Assembly (NCBI RefSeq): GCF_000023705.1
Contig: NC_012968.1
Span: 930,001 to 994,000, forward strand
Source of the DNA: Methylotenera mobilis JLW8
GTDB taxonomy: Bacteria > Pseudomonadota > Gammaproteobacteria > Burkholderiales > Methylophilaceae
Direction of reading: 5' to 3'
DNA length: 64,000 nucleotides
How positions within the stretch are numbered: the first letter of the stretch is position 1; each line of letters begins with the position of its first letter. The notes under the pieces are model-generated. The model worked only from the letters and a program-made list of their open reading frames with translations, had not been told where the DNA came from and searched no databases. Position numbers and translations under genes: made by a program. Shown piece by piece: positions 9,370 to 18,824 of this stretch.

Positions 9370-9451
9370 TTAATTATTCAGGTTGCATAGGGTTGCCTTG
9401 CAAGCTAATGACTTGCGAGCTAGCGAATCTTGCAATCTAGCGAATAATTAA
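9370..9451. repeat. 82-bp nested inverted repeat between ndk and rlmN
   Basis: The outer arms TTAATTATTC (9370-9379) and GAATAATTAA (9442-9451) are perfectly complementary over 10 bp. Immediately inside, AGGTTGCA (9380-9387) pairs with TGCAATCT (9431-9438) with one G-U, leaving a 3-base bulge. An inner GCAAG/CTTGC hairpin (9400-9416) fits inside. It begins 1 base after the ndk stop codon. It may be an RNA element (3' end stabiliser, attenuator) or a small mobile relic; no U-tract follows, so it is not a standard terminator. Confidence 0.6.
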
Positions 9452-9477
9452 TCGTTAATATTAAGGTGTAAACAATT

Positions 9478-10581
9478 TTGGTCAATCTGCTCAATTACAA
9501 TCAAAAACAGCTCGCTCAATGGTTTGCTGATAGAGGTGAGAAACCTTTTCGTGCCAAACAATTAATGCGCTGGATGCATCACTTTGGGGTGCATGATTTT
9601 GAGCAGATGACTGATATTGCCAAAAACCTGCGCGAAAAACTGGCTGTCGATGCAGAGATTACTTTGCCGACAGTGCAGTTAGCTCAGGTGTCTAACGACG
9701 GTACACGTAAGTGGCTGATCGGTACTGATACTGCAAATAGCATAGAGACTGTGTTTATCCCTGAAGATGACCGCGGTACTTTATGTGTTTCTAGCCAGGT
9801 AGGCTGTGCACTTGAGTGCACCTTTTGCTCTACTGGGCGTCAAGGATTTAATCGCAACCTAAGTGTTGCCGAAATTATTGGTCAGGTGGCTATCGCTAAT
9901 CAAACATTGCGACAAGAGCCGGGCTACGATATGTTGCCTGCGAATGACCGCATCATCAGTAATGTGGTAATGATGGGCATGGGTGAGCCGTTAGCTAACT
10001 ACGATAACGTAGTTACCGCTATGCAGATTATGCTGGATGACTCAGCATATGGTTTAAGTCGCCGCCGCGTGACTTTGTCCACCAGTGGCATGGTGCCAGC
10101 GATGGATAGGCTGAAAGAAGATTGCCCTGTGGCATTGGCGGTGTCTTTACACGCGCCAAATGATGCGCTGCGTGACGTGATCGTGCCTATCAATAAAAAA
10201 TATCCACTCAAAGAATTAATGGCAGCGTGCAATCGCTACCTAGAAAAAGCGCCACGCGACTTCGTTACGTTTGAGTACGTGATGTTAGATGGTGTGAATG
10301 ATACCGTTGAACACGCACACCAGCTTCTAGAGTTAGTGAAGAACGTTTCTTGTAAATTTAACTTAATACCATTTAATCCATTCCCTAATAGCGGTTATGA
10401 TACGTCTAAACCAAATCATGTACGTGTGTTCCGTGATATCTTGATGCAGGCCGGTTATGTTGTGACCGTACGTAAAACTCGCGGTGACGATATTGATGCC
10501 GCCTGCGGTCAATTAGCAGGTAAAGTGCTAGACAAAACGAAACGCACTGCTAGGCATATTCCTATAGAATCCGTTGATTAA
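9478..10581 (+). CDS. rlmN: Dual-specificity 23S rRNA/tRNA adenine-C2 methyltransferase, radical SAM
   Basis: The 367-residue protein carries the radical-SAM CX3CX2C cluster motif (C110, C114, C117 in CALECTFC) and the C-terminal methyl-carrying Cys in DAACGQLAG, both diagnostic for RlmN. The start is TTG at 9478, preceded by AAGG at 9463-9466; no ATG is available upstream in frame and the N-terminal sequence MVNLLNYNQ fits the family. The enzyme methylates A2503 of 23S rRNA and A37 of some tRNAs. pilW starts 16 bases after its stop. Confidence 0.96.
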   Translation: MVNLLNYNQKQLAQWFADRGEKPFRAKQLMRWMHHFGVHDFEQMTDIAKNLREKLAVDAEITLPTVQLAQVSNDGTRKWLIGTDTANSIETVFIPEDDRGTLCVSSQVGCALECTFCSTGRQGFNRNLSVAEIIGQVAIANQTLRQEPGYDMLPANDRIISNVVMMGMGEPLANYDNVVTAMQIMLDDSAYGLSRRRVTLSTSGMVPAMDRLKEDCPVALAVSLHAPNDALRDVIVPINKKYPLKELMAACNRYLEKAPRDFVTFEYVMLDGVNDTVEHAHQLLELVKNVSCKFNLIPFNPFPNSGYDTSKPNHVRVFRDILMQAGYVVTVRKTRGDDIDAACGQLAGKVLDKTKRTARHIPIESVD

Positions 10582-10597
10582 ACGAGGTGAGTGTTAA

Positions 10598-11410
10598 ATG
10601 AATTTGATCCAGTTACTTACTCAGCAGTTTGAGTCAGTTAAGTCTTCTCCACGTAAATCTCCTGCATATGGGTTGAGTTTTGTCGCTGTGCTTGCTTTGC
10701 TGATGACCGCTTGCGTCACTCAGTCCCAGCAAGCCAATGATAACGGTGCTTCAAAGGCGCGTGCGCGTGCGCACTCGGATCTTGGTTCCGTGTATTTGCA
10801 GCAGCGCAATCTGGAGGTGGCTTTGGATGAGTTTACAATCGCAACGAAAATTGATCCTAGCTCTGCGATGGCATACAACGGTTTGGGTATGGTGCATTCA
10901 GCACTTGGTCAAGATGCTTTAGCTGAGGCGAGTTTCAAGCAGGCTGTGCAAATCGAGCCTAATAACTCAGAGTCACATAATAACTTTGGTAATTTTTTGT
11001 GTTCACGTGGCCGTGTAGACGAGTCAATTAAAGAGTTTATGGCTGCGGTGAAAAACCCATTGTATGCTACACCAGCCATTGCATACACCAACGCCGGTGT
11101 ATGCTCGCTACGCAAGCAAGATGTGCGTAATGCAGAAGTTTATTTTCAACGCGCATTACAGTTAGAACCGCTGCTTCATTCTGCTGCTTATCAGCTAGCG
11201 CTCATTCAATTCAACCGCAATGATGTAGCTAACGCCAGAAATACCCTGCAAAACGCGATGTTAAGCAGACCAGGCCCTGAGTTGCTGTGGCTGTCAGTAA
11301 GAGTTGCGCGTTTGTTAGGTAACCATGATGATGAATCAAGCTATGCGCTTGAGTTAAGACGTCAATATCCAGATTCAGAACAAGCTAAGTTGTTACAGAG
11401 TGGAAATTAA
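10598..11410 (+). CDS. pilW: Type IV pilus biogenesis/stability lipoprotein, TPR protein PilW/PilF
   Basis: This 270-residue protein has a long polar N-region, a hydrophobic stretch and a lipobox ending LLMTAC, so it is probably an outer-membrane lipoprotein. It then shows several TPR units, e.g. SDLGSVYLQQRNLEVALDEF, NGLGMVHSALGQDALAEASF and NNFGNFLCSRGRVDESIKEF. The family (PilF/PilW) helps the PilQ secretin assemble in the outer membrane. The roughly 33 residues before the hydrophobic core are unusually long for a signal peptide, but no later start is convincing and a GAGGTGAG ribosome site lies upstream of this ATG. Position between rlmN and rodZ is the standard one. Confidence 0.88.
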   Translation: MNLIQLLTQQFESVKSSPRKSPAYGLSFVAVLALLMTACVTQSQQANDNGASKARARAHSDLGSVYLQQRNLEVALDEFTIATKIDPSSAMAYNGLGMVHSALGQDALAEASFKQAVQIEPNNSESHNNFGNFLCSRGRVDESIKEFMAAVKNPLYATPAIAYTNAGVCSLRKQDVRNAEVYFQRALQLEPLLHSAAYQLALIQFNRNDVANARNTLQNAMLSRPGPELLWLSVRVARLLGNHDDESSYALELRRQYPDSEQAKLLQSGN

Positions 11411-11412
11411 CA

Positions 11413-12486
11413 ATGACAGATACACAACAGGTTGAAGAGATAGTCGAAGAAGTTGCTGTGAGTGCGTCATTAGGCGCTGTGCTACAGGCAGCAAGGGATG
11501 CAAAGAAATTATCGCAGCAAGATGTGTCAGATAGCTTGCGTTACAGCGTGAAACAAGTGGATGCGCTAGAGCGTGATGCCTTTGATTTACTGCCGGATGC
11601 GATGATTACGCGTGGTTTTATCCGTAACTACGCGCGTTTGCTAGAGATAGATGCAGCACCGCTGCTGGATATCTACCGCCAATTGTCGCCAGTACAGTCA
11701 CCTAGTCTGCTTGCGGTAAACCCTTCGATGCAGCCTGTGCAGCTCACTAAGGATAATACGCCATGGCTGACTTATATTTTAGGCAGCATTTTGGTTTTGT
11801 TCTTTTTACTGGCATGGTTTGTTTACATTGAATACTTGCCACATCAGGCTAAAATCGCGGACGAAGCTGCGCCTCAGGTAGCTGCACCCGTAGCCGAGCA
11901 GCCAGCGGATACGCAAAGTGCTACAGAAGTAACTTTGCCTGAGGCTGCCTTACCAGAAGCCGCTTTGCCAGCGGCGGAACGTCAATTCCCAGAAGACGCA
12001 GTGCAGGGTCAGGATACTGGTCTTGCTAATGGCGCTGTGGCAAACGCACAGCCTGCCACTCCAGTTATTGCGCCGGTACAGCCAGCAACTGCGGCAACGC
12101 CGTCAGCTCAAGTTTCGTCAGTTCAAGTTCCAGTTTCTCCAGCGCCAGTTAAAGCAGAGGCGCCAGCTAAGGTAGAGTCTCAAATTAAACCTGAGTCTAA
12201 AGCTAACCCCGAACTTAAAGTAAAGCCAGAGTTGCAAACAAGCGCGGGTTTGAAAAAAGTCGGCATGACGGCGACTGAGAAATCTTGGGTGCGCGTGAGC
12301 GATAAAGCTGGACAGATATTGTATGAAGCTACTTTGAATGCTGGCGATACACAGTCACTGAGCTTTCAGACACCGTTTAATGTCGTGATTGGTAATGCTA
12401 AAGCGACTGCTGTCAATGTTTCTGGACAGGCTATGGATTTAGCTGGTTATACTCGAAACAATGTTGCACGTATCAGTTTGGAGTAA
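11413..12486 (+). CDS. rodZ: Cytoskeleton protein RodZ-like (HTH, one membrane helix, DUF4115)
   Basis: The 357-residue protein begins with an XRE-type helix-turn-helix (LGAVLQAARDAKKLSQQDVS and onward, about residues 16-85). A single membrane segment follows at about 118-140 (YILGSILVLFFLLAWFV), then a long Ala/Pro/Gln-rich periplasmic linker and a C-terminal domain with WVRVSDKAGQILYEATLNAG typical of DUF4115. RodZ links MreB filaments to the cell-wall elongation machinery. It starts 2 bases after pilW, and ispG starts 3 bases after its stop. Confidence 0.93.
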   Translation: MTDTQQVEEIVEEVAVSASLGAVLQAARDAKKLSQQDVSDSLRYSVKQVDALERDAFDLLPDAMITRGFIRNYARLLEIDAAPLLDIYRQLSPVQSPSLLAVNPSMQPVQLTKDNTPWLTYILGSILVLFFLLAWFVYIEYLPHQAKIADEAAPQVAAPVAEQPADTQSATEVTLPEAALPEAALPAAERQFPEDAVQGQDTGLANGAVANAQPATPVIAPVQPATAATPSAQVSSVQVPVSPAPVKAEAPAKVESQIKPESKANPELKVKPELQTSAGLKKVGMTATEKSWVRVSDKAGQILYEATLNAGDTQSLSFQTPFNVVIGNAKATAVNVSGQAMDLAGYTRNNVARISLE

Positions 12487-12489
12487 TCA

Positions 12490-13794
12490 TTGAGTTTGTT
12501 TATGCAAAATAAAGCCCGCAATACCTTGCAAGTGATGGTGGGGCATGTGCCAGTAGGTGGCGGCTTGTTAGATACTTTGCCGGCGCCAGTGGTGGTACAG
12601 AGTATGACCAATACCGATACTGCGGATGCGGAAGCAACCATCAAACAGGTTTATGAGCTATGGCAGGCTGGTTCCGAGGTGGTGCGTATCACGGTGAACT
12701 CTCCTGAAGCTGCTGCGCAAGTTGGTAATATCCGTCGTGGCTTGGATAAGCTAGGCTGCAATGTACCGCTGGTGGGTGATTTTCATTACAACGGACATAA
12801 ACTACTGGCGCAATATCCAGATTGCGCTGAATCGCTAGCGAAATACCGCATCAACCCAGGTAACGTAGGCAAAGGCTCTAAGCGCGATGAGCAGTTCGCG
12901 GCGATGATTGAGGCTGCAATTCAGTATAAGAAGGCTGTGCGTATCGGTGTGAACTGGGGCAGCCTGGATCAAGCCAAAATGGCACAGATGATGGACGACA
13001 ATGCCAAACTGGCAGAGCCATTGACTGCTGATGCATTAATGCGTGAAGCGTTAATACAGTCTGCGCTGGAGAGTGCGGAGCAGGCGGTAGCGTTAGGGTT
13101 GTCACCAAATCAGATTATTATTTCTTGCAAAGTCAGTGATGTGCAGGATTTGGTTAAAGTCTATACCGAGCTAGCTAATCGCAGTGATTATCCGCTGCAT
13201 TTAGGTTTAACCGAAGCTGGCATGGGTTCTAAAGGTATCGTCGCGTCAACCGCTGCTTTGGCTTTGCTGTTACAGCAAGGTATAGGCAATACGATTAGAG
13301 TTTCGCTCACGCCGGAACCCAATGAGTCACGCACGAAAGAGGTGGTGGTTGCGCAGGAGATTCTGCAAACGATGGGCATACGCTCATTTACTCCACTGGT
13401 AACAGCTTGCCCAGGTTGTGGCCGTACTACATCAACTTATTTCCAAGAACTTGCGATGCAGATTCAAACCTACTTACGTAATCAAATGCCGATCTGGCGC
13501 GATGCGTATGCTGGGGTTGAAAACATGAGCGTGGCAGTGATGGGATGTGTGGTGAATGGTCCAGGTGAGTCCAAGCTAGCCAATGTAGGCATTAGCCTGC
13601 CAGGTACGGGTGAAGTGCCGGTTGCGCCAGTATTTGTAGACGGTGAAAAAACCGTCACGCTGAAAGGCGACCACATTGCCCAAGAGTTTCAGGCAATTGT
13701 TGAAGCTTACGTGCAGAAAAACTATGCCGAAGGTGGTAAGTTGCGCCTAGCATCTGCGCCAAAAATAATTCCAATACAAGCAGTCAATTCATAA
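12490..13794 (+). CDS. ispG: 4-hydroxy-3-methylbut-2-en-1-yl diphosphate synthase
   Basis: The 434-residue protein has [10 protein letters not shown] at the N-terminus and the Fe-S ligands in ACPGCGRT and [10 protein letters not shown], as in GcpE/IspG. It converts methylerythritol cyclodiphosphate to HMBPP in the MEP isoprenoid pathway. I favour the TTG start at 12490: a GGAG at 12480-12483 lies 6 bases upstream, whereas for the in-frame ATG at 12502 it would be 18 bases away. It overlaps nothing and sits 3 bases after rodZ, a constant neighbour in this group. Confidence 0.96.
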   Translation: MSLFMQNKARNTLQVMVGHVPVGGGLLDTLPAPVVVQSMTNTDTADAEATIKQVYELWQAGSEVVRITVNSPEAAAQVGNIRRGLDKLGCNVPLVGDFHYNGHKLLAQYPDCAESLAKYRINPGNVGKGSKRDEQFAAMIEAAIQYKKAVRIGVNWGSLDQAKMAQMMDDNAKLAEPLTADALMREALIQSALESAEQAVALGLSPNQIIISCKVSDVQDLVKVYTELANRSDYPLHLGLTEAGMGSKGIVASTAALALLLQQGIGNTIRVSLTPEPNESRTKEVVVAQEILQTMGIRSFTPLVTACPGCGRTTSTYFQELAMQIQTYLRNQMPIWRDAYAGVENMSVAVMGCVVNGPGESKLANVGISLPGTGEVPVAPVFVDGEKTVTLKGDHIAQEFQAIVEAYVQKNYAEGGKLRLASAPKIIPIQAVNS

Positions 13795-13813
13795 TAGGCA
13801 ATTACAAAAGTTC

Positions 13814-15082
13814 ATGAGTAACAAATTTCAAAGCATCAAAGGTTTTTACGACATTCTGCCTGAGGCTACGCCTTTATGGTTTAAGTTAGAAGACACAGCA
13901 CGGCGCGTGTTGTCGCAGTATGGCTACAAAAATATCCGTATGCCCTTAGTTGAATCTACCGATTTATTTGTGCGCAGCGTGGGTGAGCATACTGATATCG
14001 TAGAAAAAGAAATGTATGCATGGGAAGACGCGCTTAACGGCGACAAGTTGACCTTGCGTCCTGAAGGTACCGCCGGTTGTGTGCGCGCCGTGGTTGAAAA
14101 TAACCTTACCTATAATGGTCCTGTGCGTTTGTGGTATAGCGGTGCGATGTTCCGCCATGAGAATGTACAAAAAGGACGTCAGCGCCAATTCCATCAAATT
14201 GGTGTAGAAGCGTTTGGCTTCAATACACCAGAGGTGGATGCTGAGCAAATTGTATTGCTGGCAAGGCTGTGGCGTGAGCTTGGTATTGCGGATGTTGAGC
14301 TGCAAATTAACAGTATTGGCGATGCGCACGAGCGTGCCGAATATCGCAATGTGCTGATTGCCTATTTTGAGCAACATGCAGACTTACTGGATGAAGATGC
14401 TAAGCGCCGTTTGCATACCAATCCCCTGCGTATCCTTGATACTAAAAATCCGCGCATGCAAGCCATGTGTGAGGCAGCACCCAAACTGCTGGATTGCTTA
14501 GGCGCTGAAACTCGTGCCCATTTTGAGGGTCTGTGTAAACGTCTGAATGACGCTGGTGTTGCTTACACAATTAATCCACGTTTGGTGCGCGGTCTGGATT
14601 ACTATAACCGCACGGTATTTGAGTGGGTAACCACAAAGCTTGGCGCACAGGGCACAATTGCTGGCGGTGGTCGTTACGATAGCTTGGTTGAACGCCTAGG
14701 CGGTGATGCAACGCCTGCATGCGGTTTTGGTATCGGTTTAGAACGCGTATTTTTGCTGATGCAAGAGTACCAAGTTGTAGCGGATGATGCACCCGATGTG
14801 TATTTAGTGAATGTAGGTGAGCAAGCCGAAGCAGCTGCGTTTGGTATTGCCGAGCGTTTACGAAATGCTAATATTCAAGTGATATTGCATGCTGGTGGCG
14901 GCAGCTTTAAGTCACAGATGAAAAAGGCCGACCGTAGCCGTGCTAAGTATGCGGTGATCTTGGGTGATGATGAAGTTGCCAATAACGAAGTGGCATTGAA
15001 ACCCTTGTTAGCAACAGTGAAGGGCGAGCAGCAGAAGCTGAGTGTAGAGGCCGCAGTTACTTATTTAACTATTAATCTTTAA
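13814..15082 (+). CDS. hisS: Histidyl-tRNA synthetase
   Basis: The 422-residue class II synthetase shows KGFYDILPE at its start, motif 2 around TLRPEGTAGCVRA and FRHENVQKGRQRQF, the histidine-specific LVRGLDYYNRTVFEW, and motif 3 GGGRYDSLVERLGG with GFGIGLER. The C-terminal anticodon-binding domain ends in LLATVKGEQQKLS. Normal length. A 20-base gap separates it from ispG. Downstream, the expected yfgM is displaced by two ABC ATPase genes. A class II paralogue, hisZ, lies at 44171-45334. Confidence 0.97.
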   Translation: MSNKFQSIKGFYDILPEATPLWFKLEDTARRVLSQYGYKNIRMPLVESTDLFVRSVGEHTDIVEKEMYAWEDALNGDKLTLRPEGTAGCVRAVVENNLTYNGPVRLWYSGAMFRHENVQKGRQRQFHQIGVEAFGFNTPEVDAEQIVLLARLWRELGIADVELQINSIGDAHERAEYRNVLIAYFEQHADLLDEDAKRRLHTNPLRILDTKNPRMQAMCEAAPKLLDCLGAETRAHFEGLCKRLNDAGVAYTINPRLVRGLDYYNRTVFEWVTTKLGAQGTIAGGGRYDSLVERLGGDATPACGFGIGLERVFLLMQEYQVVADDAPDVYLVNVGEQAEAAAFGIAERLRNANIQVILHAGGGSFKSQMKKADRSRAKYAVILGDDEVANNEVALKPLLATVKGEQQKLSVEAAVTYLTINL

Positions 15083-15143
15083 TACTAATTAACTTAACTA
15101 AATAGTAAGCCTAACATTTAAAAGTCAATCTAGGCGGAGCGTG

Positions 15144-16064
15144 ATGAGCATACTTACTGATACAGCACAGCCAAGTACCAATCTGTCAGGTACAAAGCAG
15201 CCGCTATTGCAGTTGCAGCATGTGAGCATCTCTCCTAAAGCTGCGCCATCACGCTTATTGGTCAATGATGTGAGTTTTACTATAGAAGCTGGTAAAACCA
15301 CTTGTGTGGTGGGCGAGTCTGGCAGCGGTAAAAGTTTGACCGCATTATCGGTCATGGGTTTGTTGTCGCAGCAGTTACAGCTCAACAATGGCAAGGTTTT
15401 ATTTAACGACAATGAAACCGGCCTGCAAGATATTAGCTTGCTATCCGAGAAAGCCCTGCAAAAAATCCGTGGCGCTAAAATCGCCATGATTTTTCAGGAG
15501 CCCATGACCTCACTGAACCCAGTGCTGACCATTGGTTATCAAATTGGCGAGAGCTTAACGACGCACTTAGGCCTGAAAAATCAGGCTTTAAAAGATAAAG
15601 TTGCTGGTTTGCTGGAAATGGTGGGTATCCCGCCTAGCCGTGCAGGTAGCTATCCGGATGAGCTATCTGGCGGTCAGCGCCAGCGTGTGATGATTGCAAT
15701 GAGCATCGCTTGCGAGCCACGTTTGCTGATTGCGGATGAGCCTACTACTGCGCTAGATGTGACGGTGCAAGCCCAAATTTTGAAATTGCTGGACGATCTG
15801 AAAACTCGCATGAATATGGGCATGCTGTTTATTACACATGATTTTGGCGTGGTAGCCGATATTGCAGATAACGTCGTCGTGATGTTTAGGGGCGAGATTG
15901 TAGAATCTGGCACTAAACAGCAGGTGCTGGATAATCCGCAGCACCCATATACCAAAGCATTGTTGGCATGTGTGCCAGACGCCGAGGGTAAGAAAGATTT
16001 AAAACCGATTGATTATGCTTGGTTGCCAAACAATAACAATCAATCAACGGGTGCCGCATTATGA
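15144..16064 (+). CDS. Oligopeptide/dipeptide-type ABC transporter ATP-binding protein (DppD/OppD-like)
   Basis: The protein has Walker A GESGSGKS, Q-loop FQEPMTSLNPV, signature LSGGQRQRV and Walker B LLIADEPTTALDV, then a short C-terminal oligopeptide-type extension (NPQHPYTKALLACVPDAEG). I take ATG 15144 as the start because the GTG at 15141 almost touches the GGAG at 15136-15139. It overlaps the next ATPase by 4 bases. The two correspond to the two halves of fused YejF-type or GsiA-type ATPases. No permease or binding protein is encoded in this window, so the transported substrate is unknown. Confidence 0.9.
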   Translation: MSILTDTAQPSTNLSGTKQPLLQLQHVSISPKAAPSRLLVNDVSFTIEAGKTTCVVGESGSGKSLTALSVMGLLSQQLQLNNGKVLFNDNETGLQDISLLSEKALQKIRGAKIAMIFQEPMTSLNPVLTIGYQIGESLTTHLGLKNQALKDKVAGLLEMVGIPPSRAGSYPDELSGGQRQRVMIAMSIACEPRLLIADEPTTALDVTVQAQILKLLDDLKTRMNMGMLFITHDFGVVADIADNVVVMFRGEIVESGTKQQVLDNPQHPYTKALLACVPDAEGKKDLKPIDYAWLPNNNNQSTGAAL

Positions 16065-16864
16065 GTGAGTACATCCTAGAAGCCAACCACCTAACCAAAA
16101 CCTACACGCAGCGTAGCGGCAAGTTTGGCTTTGGTAAAACTACGGTAAAAGCATTGAATGATGTCAGCATCAATTTGCGTGCGGGTAAAACGCTGGCTGT
16201 AGTTGGTGAATCTGGCAGCGGTAAATCCACCTTGGCAAGATGTCTGTTACAATTGCAGTCGATTGACAGTGGCGAAGTGATTTTTGCAGGTAAGGATTTA
16301 GCTAAGCTTGATGCAGAAACGCTACGATCCATGCGTAAAGATCTGCAAATGGTGTTTCAAGACCCGTTTGCGTCGCTTAATCCACGTATGCGTATTGGCG
16401 ATTTAGTAGGTGAGGGCTTGCTGATACATGGCCTGGGTGATACAGCCGAGCGTAAACGCAAAGTAATTGCCATGTTAAAGCGTGTTGGCTTAACTGAGGC
16501 TGATATGCAAAAATACCCGCATGAATTTTCGGGCGGGCAAAGGCAGCGTATCGGTATTGCCAGAGCGTTAGTGCTACAACCTAAGGTCGTGGTGTGTGAT
16601 GAGCCGGTATCCGCGCTGGATGTGTCGATACAGGCACAAATACTGTTGCTGCTTAAAGAGTTACAGCAAGAAATGGCATTAAGTTATATTTTTATTAGCC
16701 ATGATTTACGTGTGGTACGTCATATTGCAGATGATATTGTGGTGATGCATCAAGGGCGAGTGGTCGAGTTAGGAAAAGTCGCTGATATTTATGAGCAGCC
16801 GCAACATGCCTATACACAGAGTTTATTGGCAGCGATTCCGGGTAAAAAAGTGGTAAATGGATAA
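16061..16864 (+). CDS. Oligopeptide/dipeptide-type ABC transporter ATP-binding protein (DppF/OppF-like)
   Basis: This 267-residue ATPase has Walker A GESGSGKS, Q-loop FQDPFASLNPRM, signature FSGGQRQRI, Walker B VVVCDEPVSALDV and the H-loop ISHDLRVV. The C-terminus EQPQHAYTQSLLAAIPG is the short DppF-type tail. It is translationally coupled to the preceding OppD-like gene by an ATGA overlap, so the two probably form a heterodimer (inference). It ends 46 bases before yfgM. Partner permeases must be elsewhere in the genome if the transporter is functional. Confidence 0.9.
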   Translation: MSEYILEANHLTKTYTQRSGKFGFGKTTVKALNDVSINLRAGKTLAVVGESGSGKSTLARCLLQLQSIDSGEVIFAGKDLAKLDAETLRSMRKDLQMVFQDPFASLNPRMRIGDLVGEGLLIHGLGDTAERKRKVIAMLKRVGLTEADMQKYPHEFSGGQRQRIGIARALVLQPKVVVCDEPVSALDVSIQAQILLLLKELQQEMALSYIFISHDLRVVRHIADDIVVMHQGRVVELGKVADIYEQPQHAYTQSLLAAIPGKKVVNG

Positions 16865-16910
16865 GCGCTGTAGCGTAAGTTTTTGAATTAAATATATATT
16901 AGGATTAAGA

Positions 16911-17534
16911 ATGGCATACGATTTAGAAGAGCAAGAACAGTTAGATGAGTTAAAAGCGTGGTGGAAAACTTACGGAAAAATGGTCATCAATTCGGTGATA
17001 GGTTTGTTAGTGGCTTATGTCGCTTACCAAGGCTGGACATACTATCAAACTAAACAGGCGGTGAATGCTTCTACTGAGTATCAGGCGTTGCTAGTTGTAG
17101 ATGCTAAAGATTTAAAAGGTGTGCAAGCGAAAACTGCCGTGTTGATGGACAAATACAGTGCGACGCCATATGCAGGTCGCGCTGTCGTGTTCGCAGCGAA
17201 AGCTAATTACGAAGCCAATGATATCAAAAGTGCTAAAGCACAGTTGGAATGGGCGGTCAGTAATGCTAAAGAGACTTCTGTGAGCGCGATTGCTAGCTTA
17301 CAGTTGGCTAATATCCTAGCCGAAGAAAACAATTTCGACGCAGCCTTAAAAGTGCTGGAAGCAAAACATGATGCAGGTTTTGATGGTTTGTTCCTAGATA
17401 TGAAAGGCGATGTATTACTGGGTTTAGGTAAACGTGACGAAGCTAAAGCAGCATACGAGCTTGCGCTGACTAAACTTGATGTGCAAGGCCGCTATCGTCA
17501 TCTGACACAACAAAAAATTGATTCGCTAGGCTAA
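16911..17534 (+). CDS. yfgM: YfgM-like membrane-anchored TPR protein (periplasmic chaperone/SecYEG partner)
   Basis: The 207-residue protein begins with the family signature YDLEEQEQLDELKAWWKTYGK, then one membrane helix at about residues 25-43 (VINSVIGLLVAYVAYQGW), and a periplasmic TPR region (KAQLEWAVSNAKE, LQLANILAEENNFDAALKVL, KGDVLLGLGKRDEAKAAYEL). YfgM is associated with the Sec translocon and periplasmic chaperones in E. coli. It is 6 bases upstream of bamB, its usual partner. Confidence 0.92.
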   Translation: MAYDLEEQEQLDELKAWWKTYGKMVINSVIGLLVAYVAYQGWTYYQTKQAVNASTEYQALLVVDAKDLKGVQAKTAVLMDKYSATPYAGRAVVFAAKANYEANDIKSAKAQLEWAVSNAKETSVSAIASLQLANILAEENNFDAALKVLEAKHDAGFDGLFLDMKGDVLLGLGKRDEAKAAYELALTKLDVQGRYRHLTQQKIDSLG

Positions 17535-17540
17535 TAAGTA

Positions 17541-18719
17541 ATGCGTTTTATTAAACAATCAACAGTATTGTTGGCTTTATGCGGTGTTACGCTGCTACCT
17601 GCCTGCACATCTATTACCGACCTGAAAACTGATTTGTCAGAACGTGTGTTCGGGCGTGAGGTGGTGGATCTGGAGCCTTTGACTGAGTTTGAAGCCAACG
17701 CAACCGCTAAAATCTTATGGCAGACTAAACTCGGTGCATCAGGTAATTATGACCTGGCACCAGTGGTAGAGGCTGGTGTGGCTTATGCAGCTACTGTTGA
17801 TGGTGATTTAGTCAAGCTGGATACCAGTAACGGTAAAGAGTTGTGGCACGCCAAAGTTGGAGAGAAAGTAACTGGCGGTGTTGGCGTTGGCGGTAGCTTG
17901 GTGTTGGTTGGTACACAAAAAGGTGCAGTCTATGCTTATGATTTATCCGGCAAGCTGCAATGGGTATCCAGACTGAGTAGTGAAGTGTTAAGTGCACCTA
18001 GATACTACGATGGCATGGTGATTGTACGTACCGGTGATAGCCGCATTTATGGTATTAACGCAGATGATGGCAGCAGAAAATGGGTTTATGACCGTACCAG
18101 CCCTGCGCTCACCGTACGTAGCAGTGCTGGCGTTGTGGTCGATGGCGGTGCTGTATATGCCGGTTTTGCAGGCGGCAAACTTGCGGCAATTCGTGCTGAT
18201 AACGGCAAGATGCTGTGGGAAGCATCCGTGGCGCAACCTAAGGGCGTGACGGAGATTGAACGTATTGCCGACATTACCAGTTTACCGATGGTAGATGGCC
18301 CTTTAGTTTATGCAGTAGCTTATCAAGGTCGTATTGCAGCGGTTGACCGTGCATCCGGACGTGTTGTCTGGAACCGCGATATTTCAAGTTTAACGGGTTT
18401 AAGTCATGAGGATGCGCGCATTTATGTATCGCATGCAATCGGCTCAATTTATGCGCTTGATTACACTACTGGTAAAACATTCTGGCGTCAGGCCGGACTG
18501 AAAAACAGACAGCCTACTACGCCTTTGCCCATGGGTGACCACGTAGCAGTAGGGGACGTTGAAGGCTACGTGCATTTTCTCAAACGTGAAGACGGCGCAT
18601 TTTCAGCCAGAATTAAAACTGACAGCGGTGCAATGTTGCCGCAAATGGCGGTGATTAGCAGCGATACCTTGCTGGCACAGTCACGAGGTGGCGGCTTGTA
18701 CGCAATACAGGTGAAATAA
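17541..18719 (+). CDS. bamB: Outer membrane assembly lipoprotein BamB (beta-propeller)
   Basis: The 392-residue protein has a lipoprotein signal ending LLPACTS and repeated PQQ-like beta-propeller blades, for example GVAYAATVDGDLVKLDTSNGKE, GSLVLVGTQKGAVYAYDLSG and GAVYAGFAGGKLAAIRADNGK. BamB is an accessory subunit of the BAM complex that inserts beta-barrel proteins; bamD of the same complex is at 24477-25280. Gene order yfgM-bamB-der is conserved in beta- and gammaproteobacteria. A perfect inverted repeat lies between its stop and der. Confidence 0.95.
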   Translation: MRFIKQSTVLLALCGVTLLPACTSITDLKTDLSERVFGREVVDLEPLTEFEANATAKILWQTKLGASGNYDLAPVVEAGVAYAATVDGDLVKLDTSNGKELWHAKVGEKVTGGVGVGGSLVLVGTQKGAVYAYDLSGKLQWVSRLSSEVLSAPRYYDGMVIVRTGDSRIYGINADDGSRKWVYDRTSPALTVRSSAGVVVDGGAVYAGFAGGKLAAIRADNGKMLWEASVAQPKGVTEIERIADITSLPMVDGPLVYAVAYQGRIAAVDRASGRVVWNRDISSLTGLSHEDARIYVSHAIGSIYALDYTTGKTFWRQAGLKNRQPTTPLPMGDHVAVGDVEGYVHFLKREDGAFSARIKTDSGAMLPQMAVISSDTLLAQSRGGGLYAIQVK

Positions 18720-18769
18720 AATACCGCATTTGCTTTAATCGCTTATTATTAGAATTAAAAAATTAATTG

Positions 18770-18801
18770 AGCTAATTGATGACTTAAATTATCAATTAGC
18801 T
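18770..18801. repeat. 11-bp perfect inverted repeat between bamB and der
   Basis: AGCTAATTGAT (18770-18780) and ATCAATTAGCT (18791-18801) pair perfectly around a 10-base loop. It lies 50 bases after the bamB stop and 24 bases before der. No T-run follows, so it may be an RNA processing or attenuation hairpin or a protein site rather than a factor-independent terminator. Confidence 0.6.
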
Positions 18802-18824
18802 TCAATGCTTTATAGAAGGCTCAC

